Positions 24,960 through 36,900 of a stretch of 64,000 bases of DNA are shown here, piece by piece. The stretch lies in the NCBI GenBank assembly GCA_014529385.2, contig CM043969.1:68413676-68477675 (forward strand), in the 5' to 3' direction. The position numbers and the translations under genes are program-made. Below the pieces are notes generated by a model. The model saw nothing but the letters and a program-made list of their open reading frames with translations. It had not been told where the DNA came from and made no database searches. Each line of letters starts with the position of its first letter. Position 1 is the first letter of the stretch. The stretch is from Adiantum capillus-veneris (taxonomy: Eukaryota > Streptophyta > Polypodiopsida > Polypodiales > Pteridaceae).

Positions 24960-27900
24960 TTACTCTTGGGAAGCATTGTAAGCATTGACAAGGTTTAGGT
25001 TATCCTTTAATTGTATGCCTTGCATCCATCTAGCATCTTCAAAAGGATAATTCTTAAATTTAATAAGATATCGTCGGATGGTCTTACCGCCTCTTAATAC
25101 CTTGTCTTCATGTCGGAGAATGGACTCGGGCTGCAGCACCTCCTCGTGGTCCTCGATCTCCGGTGGATCTTCAATAGTTGGTTCTTGAGGTGGCTCTCCT
25201 TTGTAAGGCTTTAATAGGCTCACATGAAAAGCATTGTGTATGAGCCAATGATTGGGCAACTTAAGTTGATAGGCCATCTCATTGATTGGCCTAAGAATCT
25301 GGAAGGGACCATAATACCTTTTTGCTAGTTTAGCATAGTACTTTTGGTGGCCCGTAGGATTCTTGCCCGTCGTGTGCCTTAATCGAGCCTTGGGAAACTT
25401 TAACAAGACCCAATCGTTTTCTTTAAAGGCTTGGGCTCTTCTGTGCTTGTCAGCAGCAGCCTTTTGCCTTTGCTGTGAGATAGAGATAGCATCCTTAATC
25501 TTTTGGAAAGATTCTTGTAGGTCTCGGCTATACTCATCTGCAGCGAAGATCTTCCCATGTACCTTAAGTAGCAAGGGACTTTTTGATCTTCCCTCAATTA
25601 CCTCGAAAGGTGCTTTTCCTGTAGAAGTATGTACAGTGTTATTGTAAGCATACTCTACTAAAGGTAAGTACTTCTCCCATTGGGATCTTTGATCTACTTC
25701 CGTTACATAGGCTTTTAGTAGATCAAGAATGGTTAGGTTAGCTATTTCACTTTGGCCATCAGTTTGTGGATGATAGGCCGAAGAGAAGTTTAGCCTTGTT
25801 CCTAAATTCTCAAAGAGACCCTTCCAGAAATTACTGGTCATTCTAGGATCTCTATCCGACACTATGGACATTGGCAAGCCATGGTACTTGAAAATTTGTG
25901 AAATGAAGAGGGTTGCCATTTGATGGGCTTTGATAGTCTTTTTGACAGGTATAAAATGAGCTTGTTTACTGAACCTGTCTACTATCGTCCATATTCCCGT
26001 ATTCCCATGGATAGACTTAGGCAATCCAAAGATAAAATCCATGGATATGCTCTCCCACGGTGAATTAGGGATTGGCAAGGGTTGAAGCAATCCAAGTTGC
26101 TTCCCTCTATCAAATTTTGTCTTTTGACATACCACACATTTGGAAACATACTCGTGTATGTTCACTTTCATGGTAGGCCAATAGAAATATGTTTCAATTC
26201 CCTTTAGGGTAGACTGAATCCCTCTATGCCCCGCATATGGGGGAGCATGAGATTCATACATTACTTTCTCACGTAGTGAGTTAGTAACGCATAGTCTATT
26301 GCCATAGAGAAGATAACCATCTTGTAAAGTAAATGGTTCTTCTTTCTTCCCTAATGCAAGGGCTGCAATCACATCTCTAAAATCGGGATCAATAGCATAC
26401 TCATCTATCATTGAAGATAGATCGTTGTGAGTTGCTATGGAAACCGCATTCACTCTCGGTCGTCTTGAGAGTGCATCGGCTACTTGATTATGCTTGCCAG
26501 CAATGTGAGCAATATGAAAATGAAATTGCGAAAGGAAATTTGCCCACCTCATTTGTTTGTCGGAAAGCTTGGTCTGCGTCATGAAGTACTTAAGACTTTG
26601 GTGATCCGTTCGCAGAATGAAAGGAGTCCCCAATAAATAGTGCTTCCATGAGTCTAAGGCATGTAGAACTGCAAGGAGTTCTTTTTCGTATATGCCTAGA
26701 GCTTGCTCAACAGGGTCGAGCCTTCGACTCTCATAGCCTATGGCGTGCCCTTCTTGGAGCAGAACAGCCCCAAGGCAATCACCACAAGCATCACATTGGA
26801 CCTCAAATGGTTTTGAGAGATCCGGTAGTGTAAGCACAGGTTGAGAGATAAGCTTTTCTTTAAGCTTTTCGAAAGCATTGTTCTCCTTAGCAGACCACGT
26901 ATACCTAACATTTTTCTTTGTTAGGTCATGTAATGGTCCCGCAATTTGTGAGAACTTTTCTATGAAGCGTCTATAGTATGCACACATACCTATAAAGCTT
27001 CTTAGTTCATGAAGATTCCTTGGTTTAGGCCATCCTTTTATTACCTCTAACTTGGATGGATCCATTTGGATTCCATCTTGAGAGATAATGTGACCTAAAT
27101 ATTGAATCTCTTGCAAGAAAAATTCACTTTTCTTTCGATTAACATAAAGTTTACTCTCTCTTAAAACTTGAAATATTACCTGGAGGTGTTGCTTGTGTTC
27201 CTCCAATGAATTAGAGTAGATGATAATATCATCAAAGAACACTCCAGTGAAGGTTCGATGAGGCCTGAACAGCTTCTCCATCAAGCGGTTGAATGTGGCT
27301 GGTGCATTAGTCAAGCCAAAAGGCATGACAATGTATTCGTAAAGACCAAATGTAGTACGAAATGCGGTCTTTACAATGTCTTGATCAACTATCCTTATTT
27401 GATGATAGCCACTTTTTAGGTCAATCCTACTGAAGTAGGTCGATCCTTGTAGCTTATCAAATAGGTCTTCTACCCGTGGAACGGGAAACCTATTCTTGAT
27501 AGTGATCCTATTTAGTGCTCTATAGTCGACACACATACGATATGTGCCGTCTTTCTTTTGCACTAATAGCACAGGTGAGCAAAATGGAGATGAGCTAGGC
27601 CTAACCATGCCCTTCTCAATTAACTCATGCACTTGCCGCATAATCTCCTCTTGTTGAGCTTGAGAAACTCTATAAGGAGGTTTGTTAGGCGGTGAACTTC
27701 CTAGAAGAAGTTCAATTGCATGGTCGTCATTACCTCGTTTAGGAGGTAGCTCACAAGGGATGTCATCAATAAAGACATCTTGAAACCCCTTGAGAAAATT
27801 GGATAACTCTAATTCCTTTTGGTTGCTTTTATTTTCTTTTGCTAAAGCATTAGGTTCATTTTGAGAATCTTTAACAAAAATCATGTACACGGAAATAGAG

Positions 27901-29909
27901 CTCTTTATTGACTTGTTGAAAGCTGGTGTATGTACAATGGGGATGGTGTTACCCATCTCCTTAGCATCTATATACATGTCCTTTTCCCTGAACTTAAAGG
28001 AGATTCTCCTTTCAGTAAATTTAACATGGGCAGCCAGGCGGTCAAACCATGGTGCCCCTAGGATTACATCCTCATGCTTGAGAGGAGAGATAAAGAAGTC
28101 CTCTTTGTCCACATAGCCTTGGACATGAAGCCTCAATTTCCCGATTAAGGGAGTGACTGAAGCTTCTTGCCCCTTGAAGGCACTGTCTGCGGGTAGGATA
28201 TCTCCCATCTCGTAGGATTGTATGCCTAGCTTGGTGGCTAACTCCATAGATATGAAATTGTGAGTAGAACCAGGGTCAAAGAGAATAAAAGCATCATGTT
28301 CTCTTACCTTTCCCCAAGCATGGCATAGAGGAGATCCTTTGTGGTGAGTTTGGTGAATCTCCTCCTCTTGGATTTCAACCAAAGAAGCTCTAGGAGGATC
28401 TTGGCGGTTGTTCTTTTGGGGACAAGCGCGGTACGCATGCCCTTGTTCGCCGCACTTGAAACACCGGTTATCTTTACGATAACGCTCAAGCTCTTCAGGA
28501 GAGAGTTTATTGTTTCCTTTGTAAACTCCCTTCTCTTTAGCTTTGTTGGAATTGCCCTTAGGAGACTTTTGGACATTGTCCTTCCCCTTAGGCTCATTGG
28601 AACCCTTGTTTTCCGGGGGCTTATTATTTCTTTTACCCCCCGTTTGGAAATTGATTCGCGAGGCCACCATAGTATGGTGTATTACCGCCGATATGGTACG
28701 TGGCCTTTGGGAGTTGACATACTCCGCCATTTCTTCGGTTAAGCCCGCACAAAATTGTTGCTTTTGCTCTCCAAAATCCAACTTTTTGAAGACAGTGGCC
28801 TTGAGTTGTAGGTCCCAAAACTTGTCTACATATTTGTGGATGGATTCATTGGGAGAGAGCTTTAAGCTTCGCCATTCGGTGAGTACTTTGTCTTTGGCAT
28901 CGGTGGCCAAAAACTGCTTCATAATGGAAGCTCTTAAAGCCTTCCATGTTCGTGGAGCTTCACCGTTGGCTCGTAGGCTAGACCACCATTGTCTGGCAGA
29001 CTTTTGAAAGTGCATAGCTACATGGCGTAGCTTAGAGGACTCCGTGAAGCCCTCATCTCCAAACGCCACATCGAATTGCTCGATAAAGGCCAAAACTTTG
29101 TCTGTAGCACCGAAGGTGCCATCATAGGTAAGGAAAGAGATGCTCTTCCCTCCCTCTTTGAATTTCTTCAGCTTGGACGACCTCTTCCATGCGGCATAGG
29201 ATTTCCTATGGCCTCTTCTTTTTGATGGTTCAAAAGTTGCACCATCACTTTCTTCAGAAGATGAAGAATTTGAAGAAGGTGGAGAAGAGGGTGACCTCTT
29301 TCTCGCCTTTTTCTTGTCTTGATCTTTGTCGTCTTCACGATAGCTTTCATAAGAGGAAGAGGATGAAGAAGATGGAGAAGAGGGTGTCCTCTTTCTCGCC
29401 TTTTTCTTCTCTTGCTTTTTATCATCCCTCTTTGAATTATGGCGTGGAGAAGAGTGTGATGGTCTTCTCCGCTTTGGTGGTAATGGAGAGCGTTTAGCCC
29501 GCCGTCTTCGTGGAGCCATCTCCGCCGAGGTGGCGGGAGACTCGCTTCTTTCTCGTTCCTTCGGTGGAGGCTCTTGGATTCTCCTTTGGGAAGGAGATGC
29601 ATCATCCAGAAGTAAGTTCTTGAGCCCTTCATATGGATTCTCTTCTTCTTCCCGAATCGGAGAGAGACCTCTTTTGGTAGTCTCACAAGGAGGCTTCCTA
29701 GGTGTTCTCTCGTCATGGTGATGAGCTTGGAGAATCCCGTGAGCACGGAGCTGCCGTTGCACTTCACTTTGGAGAGATGGATTGCCCATGGCTTGTTGAA
29801 GCCTAGAAACAAGATAGTTAACAAGCATTGAAGCATCATTAGTAGCTTGCTCATGAGCAAAATCAAAGTTATCAACATTAATTTCACTCTCTTTACTATT
29901 GTCAGCCAT
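24960..29909 (-). CDS. Chromovirus gag-pol polyprotein, copy 1 (1649 aa)
   Basis: Intact frame from ATG at 29909. It encodes an RS/K-rich N-terminal part and a retrotransposon-gag domain (about 240-420). Then come the zinc knuckle CFKCGEQGHAYRAC (about 480), a retropepsin with DPGSTHNFIS (about 545) and RT with the FFDD active site (about 889). Next are RNase H (CDACGDCLGA near 1040, TDHQSL) and integrase, with an H-C-C zinc region near 1228 and the acid residues in MDF, SDRDP and GQSE (about 1290-1388). A C-terminal chromodomain-like segment lies at about 1596-1649 (ILRHEDKVLRGGKTIRRYLI). It makes the particle, cDNA and integration machinery. The protease motif has Pro where Ser/Thr is usual. 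Single-frame gag-pol and the chromodomain place it among plant chromoviruses. Confidence 0.95.
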   Translation of the reverse strand: MADNSKESEINVDNFDFAHEQATNDASMLVNYLVSRLQQAMGNPSLQSEVQRQLRAHGILQAHHHDERTPRKPPCETTKRGLSPIREEEENPYEGLKNLLLDDASPSQRRIQEPPPKERERSESPATSAEMAPRRRRAKRSPLPPKRRRPSHSSPRHNSKRDDKKQEKKKARKRTPSSPSSSSSSSYESYREDDKDQDKKKARKRSPSSPPSSNSSSSEESDGATFEPSKRRGHRKSYAAWKRSSKLKKFKEGGKSISFLTYDGTFGATDKVLAFIEQFDVAFGDEGFTESSKLRHVAMHFQKSARQWWSSLRANGEAPRTWKALRASIMKQFLATDAKDKVLTEWRSLKLSPNESIHKYVDKFWDLQLKATVFKKLDFGEQKQQFCAGLTEEMAEYVNSQRPRTISAVIHHTMVASRINFQTGGKRNNKPPENKGSNEPKGKDNVQKSPKGNSNKAKEKGVYKGNNKLSPEELERYRKDNRCFKCGEQGHAYRACPQKNNRQDPPRASLVEIQEEEIHQTHHKGSPLCHAWGKVREHDAFILFDPGSTHNFISMELATKLGIQSYEMGDILPADSAFKGQEASVTPLIGKLRLHVQGYVDKEDFFISPLKHEDVILGAPWFDRLAAHVKFTERRISFKFREKDMYIDAKEMGNTIPIVHTPAFNKSIKSSISVYMIFVKDSQNEPNALAKENKSNQKELELSNFLKGFQDVFIDDIPCELPPKRGNDDHAIELLLGSSPPNKPPYRVSQAQQEEIMRQVHELIEKGMVRPSSSPFCSPVLLVQKKDGTYRMCVDYRALNRITIKNRFPVPRVEDLFDKLQGSTYFSRIDLKSGYHQIRIVDQDIVKTAFRTTFGLYEYIVMPFGLTNAPATFNRLMEKLFRPHRTFTGVFFDDIIIYSNSLEEHKQHLQVIFQVLRESKLYVNRKKSEFFLQEIQYLGHIISQDGIQMDPSKLEVIKGWPKPRNLHELRSFIGMCAYYRRFIEKFSQIAGPLHDLTKKNVRYTWSAKENNAFEKLKEKLISQPVLTLPDLSKPFEVQCDACGDCLGAVLLQEGHAIGYESRRLDPVEQALGIYEKELLAVLHALDSWKHYLLGTPFILRTDHQSLKYFMTQTKLSDKQMRWANFLSQFHFHIAHIAGKHNQVADALSRRPRVNAVSIATHNDLSSMIDEYAIDPDFRDVIAALALGKKEEPFTLQDGYLLYGNRLCVTNSLREKVMYESHAPPYAGHRGIQSTLKGIETYFYWPTMKVNIHEYVSKCVVCQKTKFDRGKQLGLLQPLPIPNSPWESISMDFIFGLPKSIHGNTGIWTIVDRFSKQAHFIPVKKTIKAHQMATLFISQIFKYHGLPMSIVSDRDPRMTSNFWKGLFENLGTRLNFSSAYHPQTDGQSEIANLTILDLLKAYVTEVDQRSQWEKYLPLVEYAYNNTVHTSTGKAPFEVIEGRSKSPLLLKVHGKIFAADEYSRDLQESFQKIKDAISISQQRQKAAADKHRRAQAFKENDWVLLKFPKARLRHTTGKNPTGHQKYYAKLAKRYYGPFQILRPINEMAYQLKLPNHWLIHNAFHVSLLKPYKGEPPQEPTIEDPPEIEDHEEVLQPESILRHEDKVLRGGKTIRRYLIKFKNYPFEDARWMQGIQLKDNLNLVNAYNASQE

Positions 29910-30313
29910 TCTAACAACTTTTAGGTGTAAACTTTTTAGGTGTACTTTGGCACTTCAAGCCCTAGTTGCTACTCCTCTTTACCCCTTTAGAAAAAGCACT
30001 CAAGCTACTGTACCCGCGGCTCGAATACCATTAATTGCAAGGAATAGAAGAGAGGGTCTTTCGACACCAAAACAGCACCGGCTCCTGTCAAGCTTCTAAT
30101 AGCTCAATAGTGGTTAAGCCGTAGGCAAGCCCCGTAGGACTCCACTATTAAGACCATAGCTCTCGACGGTGATGCCCCGTTAACTGCACAAAGGCAGGCG
30201 CACTGCAAGGCTGAAAAATCCCTATTCTACTTACTCACAGGCAATTAATAATACCAACCATTTGTAGCTAGCTTGAGGACCTCCCTTCTTGAGCAAGAAA
30301 AGAGAAACCTTGA

Positions 30314-30325
30314 GCTCTGATACCA
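30314..30325 (-). promoter_or_regulatory. Primer-binding site, initiator tRNA-Met
   Basis: The minus strand reads TGGTATCAGAGC one base after the 5' LTR, the standard plant initiator-Met primer site. Confidence 0.9.
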
Positions 30326-30326
30326 A

Positions 30327-31916
30327 TGTAACATTTAATGGCCTAAAATCTTATGTGTAGCGGAAATTAGCATGAATATAGTGGGCATTTCATTAGAATA
30401 GATTCCTAATGAGAATTACAAGAGTGCTTGGGTGGAGAGTGCAACAAAAAGCATAACACCTAGTTAGATAGCATCGACAATACTTTCAAAAGAGAGAGCA
30501 ATTAAGCTATTGACAACAGTTGAGGACCGGATTTGCATGGAGCCGGTCCCCCCTCCAAAAGGCTTTGTATTATGGTTTCTCCCATCAAGAGAGACATTGT
30601 ACAATACAATTCTTTGTGTTCCTTCAAGACTAGCTAGTGCAATGAAGATGGAAGCTTCATACACCAAGCAAAACACTTAATCAAACACAACTTGAATTAT
30701 CCCCGTTCTCAGACCCAAGACCTCACACACCTTCGAAGATGGTGAGAGCTAGCAGGGTATGAGAGTAGATTGAGAGGAAAAAGAAGTATCTTACGAGAAA
30801 GAAGTACATCTCCTCACATAATCACTCATATTAGCATAGCTTAGCTTAGTAATTAGCTTGGTAGAGAAGATGAGCATGCATTGAAGCTTAGCTCTTGGTT
30901 GGATTTGCATCCACATGCCAAGAGAGTGTTGATGTAGGCTTCTATCTCACAAGCTTGGAGTAGGTGATGAGCTCTCCATTAAAGCTTGGGAGGAGATAGA
31001 GTATTTTCCCTTCACACATGGTCAAGTGTGAGAGTGTGTGTGTCAATGCCAAGCAAAAATCAGCCCCCCCTCTCTCTTGGGCGAGCCCTAGCTGCTAAAT
31101 AAGTCTGGCCTTTGCCTCATTGGACCTCCCCAGGTCAAGCCAATAGGAATTAAGCAGCATAAGTGATAGCCTTTAGACATGTGTCCCCCTTTCCCCTTTT
31201 GTGAGAGCTTTAGGTAATTAAATAATTAAACTAAACTCTCATTGGACCCCTTTGCCTCCTGGCCAATAGGAATCAGGCAAGCCATGGGGCTCCTGAATGC
31301 TCATTGGACCCCTTGGGAGACTGCCCAATAGTCTTCTAGGAGACTTAATTCTCATTGGTTTCTTTTATTAAATGTTTTTAAATTAATTAAACTAGATTTA
31401 CTCTAGCTTAATTCTCATTGGTCCACTTCAAGGGTCTTCCAATAGGAATTGGGCACACCTTGTGGGCATCTGGCCTAGGGAGCTGACATGTGTCCCTCAT
31501 TCCCTTTGTGTAAAGGGAGCCTGTGTGTGTGTGTGTGGCTTTCTCTCTCATCCCCTAGCTTTGGGGCTCGCCCCCTCCCATGTAGGGATGTAGAAAGACT
31601 TTTTGGGCACACACTAAGCATCCAATTTTCCCTAGGGTTGACCTTTGGACACAACCTTTGAATTTTGGAACCTTAGCATTTTGGAAGTCTTAATGGGCTG
31701 AACCTTAGGGTCTTTTTGGCCCATTGTTTCACATGGTTCTTTTGCAGATGGCCCCCCCTTTGGATCCCTATTTTCCCTCCTTTGGATCCCTACTGTGGCC
31801 GGTCTGCTAACTTAACCAATATTCTAGCTTTTTCTCCCTTGGCACTTCCCCACATTAAATGATCAGTTTAATATGAGAAAATCATTTAGGAGAATTAGAT
31901 ATTGATTATTATGACA
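30327..31916 (-). repeat. LTR of copy 1, right (5' LTR on the minus strand)
   Basis: Same ends and length as 23009-24598. It has a private change at GAAGCTTAGCTC near 30885 and shares GCTGCTAA with the LTR at 42448. Confidence 0.95.
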
Positions 31917-31921
31917 TTTCT
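31917..31921. other. Target-site duplication of copy 1, right (TTTCT)
   Basis: Identical to 23004-23008. Confidence 0.9.
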
Positions 31922-33033
31922 TGCTGCATGACAAGTGGCTGAAAGAACGAGGACATTCTCTGCAACAACATTGGGTTTGGTCAGATGGTGCTGCTTCACA
32001 ATTCAAGGCCCGTAGACCTTACTATTTTGTGGCCAAGTACTATCAAATGACAGGCTTGCACATGATGCATAACTTCTCTGCATCCGGCCATGGAAAAGGT
32101 GAACATGATGGGGCAGGGGCAGTCATCAAGAGAACTTTGACGCATGAGGAATTGAAACCAGATGGCTGGCGTATGAAGTGTGCAGCCGATGTTGTCAACT
32201 TTTTGAAAGCAACTTTTCAGCCAAGAGAATAGTCTCAGAGGTGTAATACGCAAAGAGTATTTTGGCTTATTGGCGCGAATGAAGTGCAGCGCAATCTGCA
32301 ATGGGACTGTGAGTGCATCGTTGGCTCCCGCTCATTTCATTGTGCTGATGGCTATTCATAGGACAACCGCACCGCCATACGCTTTCGATCACTTTCATGC
32401 TTTTGTGATCCGTGTATGCGTGGGTTGTGGAGAAGATGCAGGAACAGAATGCACATTGAAGAATGGAAATATGTTTGCATCAAACCCTTGCCAGAGTCCG
32501 GGGATACAATTATGGATGACGAATCAGATGACGAGGAGGAGGGTGGAGATTCAACATCGATTCCGATGAGCCAAGTGTCCAACCTGCCACTATATGAAGG
32601 ATGCCCTGAAATGTTAAGTGGCATGCTGTCCATAGGGGATAATTTTGCAGTAAAAGCAGCTGAGGCAAACGAAGACTTCTACATTATCAAATGCACAGAA
32701 GTGTTGTACCAAACGGTGAAAGCACAAAAGGATAAGTGGCATAACAAAATTGTTAGAGGAGGGAAGGTTGTTGAAGGCTTTTTTTATGGCCAAGTTGAAG
32801 GAAAAGCTGATACATACCGGCTATTGGATCACACATCTCCGGTAATGATCTACTCACATCTTGTTAGGGCCATACGTTTCCCGATGGAGCCTATTGTAGG
32901 ATCCCTAGGTCAAATTTTACAATACAAGTTGTCTACTGAAGTATATGAGAGGATATACAATAGCATGCCATATCATGATGATGAGAGTGACGAAGGTGCG
33001 TCCATGTTACTTGAGGGCAATGAGAAGCCCTGA
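31922..33033 (+). pseudogene. Transposase-like gene, exon 2, second part
   Basis: Continues the frame broken at 23008. It contains HWVWSDGAASQFKARRPYYF and then FSASGHGKGEHDGAGAVIKR, which read as the later catalytic block of a DDE-type nuclease. A Cys-rich segment CFCDPCMRGLWRRC and an acidic C-terminal part with FYIIKC and GFFYGQVEGK follow. In-frame TAG stops lie at 32230-32232 and 32359-32361; the frame then stays open to TGA at 33031. With the stop in the first part and two frameshifts in exon 1, this copy cannot make full-length protein. Similar proteins with SDG...QFK and HGKG..DG motifs are known to me as uncharacterised transposase-like proteins. I cannot give a superfamily name. Confidence 0.6.
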
Positions 33034-33921
33034 TTGAACAACTGAATCCGGTAGTCAATAGTACCAAATCTGGTAGTCAACAGTACCAAGTGTATTCCGC
33101 ACTATGTGCTTTTTAGTGACTGAGTCAACTTGATTTTTTGGCCCTGAGCTTTATCTGTTCTCTCTATCTAGTTCTGTGTTGGTATGTTACCTTTCATTAC
33201 ATTACTGTTTCAGTTGTCCTCACTATATGTGCATTTGGTACATTTTGGTACTGTTGAACTTGGGTGCTTCTCTGTCCACTATTACAGTACCAAATTTGGT
33301 ACTGTTGAACTTGGGTGCACGTCTGTCCACTATTACAGTACCAAATTGGAACTGCTTGAGCTTGCTATATCACTTATGGTTTACTTTATTGCTCTATCTG
33401 GTTCTGTGTTGGTATGTTACCTTTCATTACATTACTGTTTCAGTTGTCCTCACTATATCTCTACTTTTTGGTACTGTTGAACTTGGGTGCACGTCAGTCC
33501 ACTATTACAATACCAAATTTGGTACTTTTTGGTATTGTGTTGAGCTTGGGTGCACTCCTGTCCACTATTACAGTACCAAATTTGGTACAATTTGGTACTC
33601 CTTGAACTTGTTGTATCACTTATGGTTTACTTTATTTCTTGGTATTTTTCAGTTTGTCTATTCGTATTTGATACGACCACCTTGAGCAATGTCTAGAACT
33701 ACGTTGATAACATGAAAGGTATGCCAAACATAGATGCTATCTGCCTCAAAAATTAAAATGTTGGTCAACCTGGTTAGCTCTAAGAGGTTTCAACAGAATT
33801 AGTCAGGGGTTTCAACAGTAGAGATCAAGATACCAAGACAGTCTGAACAAGAGAAGCGGTTTTCCATTATGTATAGTATCGGGTTACAAAATTCCACTAT
33901 TTACATGATTATGGAAATCTG
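33034..33921. repeat. Spacer between convergent genes, with TTGGTACT repeats
   Basis: No gene. At 33230-33610 at least four copies occur of a block with TGTTGAACTTGGGTGCA, CTGTCCACTATTACAGTACC and AAATTTGGTAC. It is the same block as at 21950-22065. A longer segment (CTCTATCTGGTTCTGTGTTGG, TACCTTTCATTACATTACTG) is duplicated near 33160-33220 and 33390-33450. Confidence 0.7.
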
Positions 33922-36900
33922 CTACCTCGGGGGATCAAATTTATAGGAGTACCCCTCCATCTGTATGAAGTAATCAATAATGTATCGAGAAATATCGTCT
34001 TCAGTGTCAAAGACTGGGTTTTTGCGAGTGTACGCTGTTGGGTACCGATCCCTTATCCACCAGAGCAACCAAGGCAAAACAAAATCCAGCAAGTAGAACG
34101 GGTAATAGGTTCCTACTACCATGGGATCGTATGATCAGATTGCCATACAGTTTTCATAGTCATTTTTAAGAGACTTGTATCTACAATCATCTACAAGAAT
34201 AGTGTTGCTGGCATCGTACTTCGGGTGCCTTGCCCACAGCGTCCGTAGCTTCTTCAGGAAAATGGGCTTATCGCCCATGTGTTTGGTCACAACCGGCACC
34301 TCCGACATACGGGCCCGCCATATTTCACAGTCCTCTTGGGAGAGAATATCTGCTAATGCCAAAAAACGAGGTTAAGAGGTATGTGTAACTTATGTCCTGC
34401 AACATTCAAAGCGGGCATGCTTTACCTGCAAAATATTTTTGCCTTCTATGGTTTGGGAAGCACGCGTTCACCATGTGTAACAGTTTTTCCCTTCTACAGC
34501 AAGACCACAACACTAGGCTGGCTTTTTGTTTAAGCCGTAGGATGAACTGCTCCGCATCCGGCCTTACAAGACAAATTACATTCCCTCTGAGATGGACTAC
34601 CCGTGGCGTGTGCTCCTTTGGCAGGCACTCAAGTTCCTCAGGGATTTCGCTGCAGCTGGTTAGTAGCACGCCATTAAGATCAAGCACAATCATCCGCCCG
34701 CGTCTAGCAGCCACATCAGGCTGCAACAATGTGCTTGCCGGTGTCTCGTCTAGCCACCAACTTACTACATCACCATCCACGTCCCATATTCGACTTGTAG
34801 CCGACTTTGTGGCGTGCTGGTCAGCAACTGCAGCATCTTGCTCCTCTGCAAACACAAAGAAAGACAGCACATACTAACTTGTATGAAAACCTCACTGAGT
34901 TGCAAGTGCGCATATGTATTCAAAAATGCACACATACTTACTCTTGACAACTTGAAGCCCACTGGCCCAGGACTTTGCCAAATCAGAGATTACCATATTA
35001 CAACCCGGCTTGACACACTGATCCCTGCTTTGTAACAGAGCACTGAAGCACAAGGGATGATACTGGTGTCGGCACTCTAGCATGAAGGTTCCGACTACAT
35101 GTGCGCACCCCAAGGGCTCACCGCATGCAACAAACATACCAAACACCGGGATCACATTTACCGAATCATTAACCTGGGGCCTAGGATATAGTAGGAACCT
35201 CTTCCCAAGCCTGATATCAAACAATATCTCCTTCACAAATAGGGTATGCTCTTGACCTTCCTTCCATTTTTTCTCCAGAGTGTCATACTCAGCCTGTTGA
35301 CAACCAGCGGTCCCAATTAGTTTCAAAAACTACCAAGAAGTCATACCGAGACTGGTACTTCTAAGTACTGTACTACGAAACAGAACCCAAACTACCAAAA
35401 CCACCAAAACTACCAAAAACTACCAAACTCGGGAATCATATAGTACCAAAAACATATAAATACCCTCAATGCAGAACTAAACTACCCAAACCTTATCAAA
35501 ACTACCAAAAGCCACTTTTTGCAGCACTTTCAAATAGTACCTAAAAGTACCAAAACTACCAAAATCAAACTACCAAAAGCCACTTTTTGAAGCACTTTCA
35601 AATAGTACCTAAAAGTACCAAAACTACCAAAATCAAACTACCAAACAAGCTTTTTGCATCACTCTCAAATAGTACCTAAAAGTACCCGAAACTACCAAAA
35701 TCAAACTACCAAACAAGCTTTTTGCAGCACTTTCAAATGGTACTTAAAAGTACCCAAAACTATCAAAATCAAACTACCAAACAAGCTTTTTGCAGCACTT
35801 TCAAATAGTACCTAAAAGTACCAAAACTACCAAATCAAACTACAGAAGCCACTTTTTGCAGCACTTTCAAATAGTACCTAAAAGTACCAAAAGTACCAAA
35901 ACTCCCAAAATCAAACTTTCAAATAGTACCAAAACAACCAAAACTACCAAGACTACCAAAGAAAAACTTTTTGCAACACTTTCAAAAACTACCAAAACTA
36001 CCAAAATTACCAAAATCAAACTACCAATTACACTTTTACAGCACTTTCAAATAGTACCTAAAAGTACCAAAACTAGCAAAACTACCAAAGCTATTAGAAT
36101 AAAACTACCATAACACCTTTTGCAGCACTTTCAAAAAGTACCTTAAAGTACCAAAACTTCTTCATAGTAACAGAAATACCAAACCATAAGGCAGAAGGAA
36201 ACCATAAACTACCTAGAATAAAAACAGTTCTACCATGAGTACCTAATACTACCAATCCCACCAAACCAAGCATAAACAGTTCTATCAAAGGTACCTAACA
36301 CTACCAATCCCACCAAACCAAGCATTAACAGTTCTACCAAAGGTACCTAACACTACCAATCCAACCAAACCAAGCATAAACAGTTCTACCAAAAACTCCC
36401 AAAACTACCAGCACCTGTTGCTCTAGAATCTCCGTGTCGAGCAATGACGTATCTTCACTGATTCCGTATCGACGTAGCATCCTTCGACTGGCAGCCAAAT
36501 CAGCTTCTATCACATTGATTTCTGCGTCATCGCCAGTGTTGGCCTCTCTCAGTGTTTCCAGTTGGGTCTCATATTCCTTGATGTCGTCCATAATCTGCTT
36601 GACAAGTTTATTGGAACCCTCTGCCCTCAAGAGTGTTTCCTTCTTCTACTTCAGAGACATTGTCAGCTCTTTCAGCCTATCGGCTACCCCGACACATGTC
36701 CGAGGGACTCTCCCAACCATAGCTTCAAGGTCTGCAATATAATCAGGTGTCTTCTCCTCATGATGCTGTGGGGGGACTTTCTGTGTAGGGGGCATACTAC
36801 TGACTGGCGTAAGTCGGGGCTTCTTGGTATTTGACAGGTGGCCTCCTTGGGACGCACCGTTTGCCTTTCGCCAATTCTCAACCTTCTTTTCCAAGCCTCC

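Larger units (their letters stand above)
23009..31916 (-). mobile_element. Complete Ty3 chromovirus, copy 1 (8,908 bp)
   Basis: Two 1,590-bp LTRs (23009-24598 and 30327-31916) flank one intact gag-pol frame on the minus strand. A perfect TTTCT target duplication, an initiator-Met tRNA primer site and a purine-rich tract complete it. By eye the LTRs differ at only a handful of positions, and the internal region is nearly identical to the copy at 42448-51359. The insertion is therefore young. It landed in exon 2 of the transposase-like gene. Confidence 0.95.

Noticed and set aside
28304-29917. ORFs overlapping the chromovirus gag in other frames (and the same set at 47743-49356)
   Set aside because: Shadow frames of the Lys/Arg/Ser-rich gag; identical in both copies because the parent sequence is identical.
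30464-30676. 70-codon minus-strand ORF in each chromovirus LTR (also 23146, 42585 and 49903)
   Set aside because: Occurs only because the LTR is repeated; no domain, and it lies in the LTR. An LTR-encoded peptide cannot be excluded but has no support.
22573-32361. Recoding of TAG as an amino acid in the transposase
   Set aside because: TAA and TGA stops and frameshifts occur in neighbouring element genes, so decay explains the stops better.
33160-33685. Plus-strand ORFs of 63-169 codons in the spacer of the TIR element
   Set aside because: They are translations of the TTGAACTTGGGTGCA repeat block after the transposase stop.
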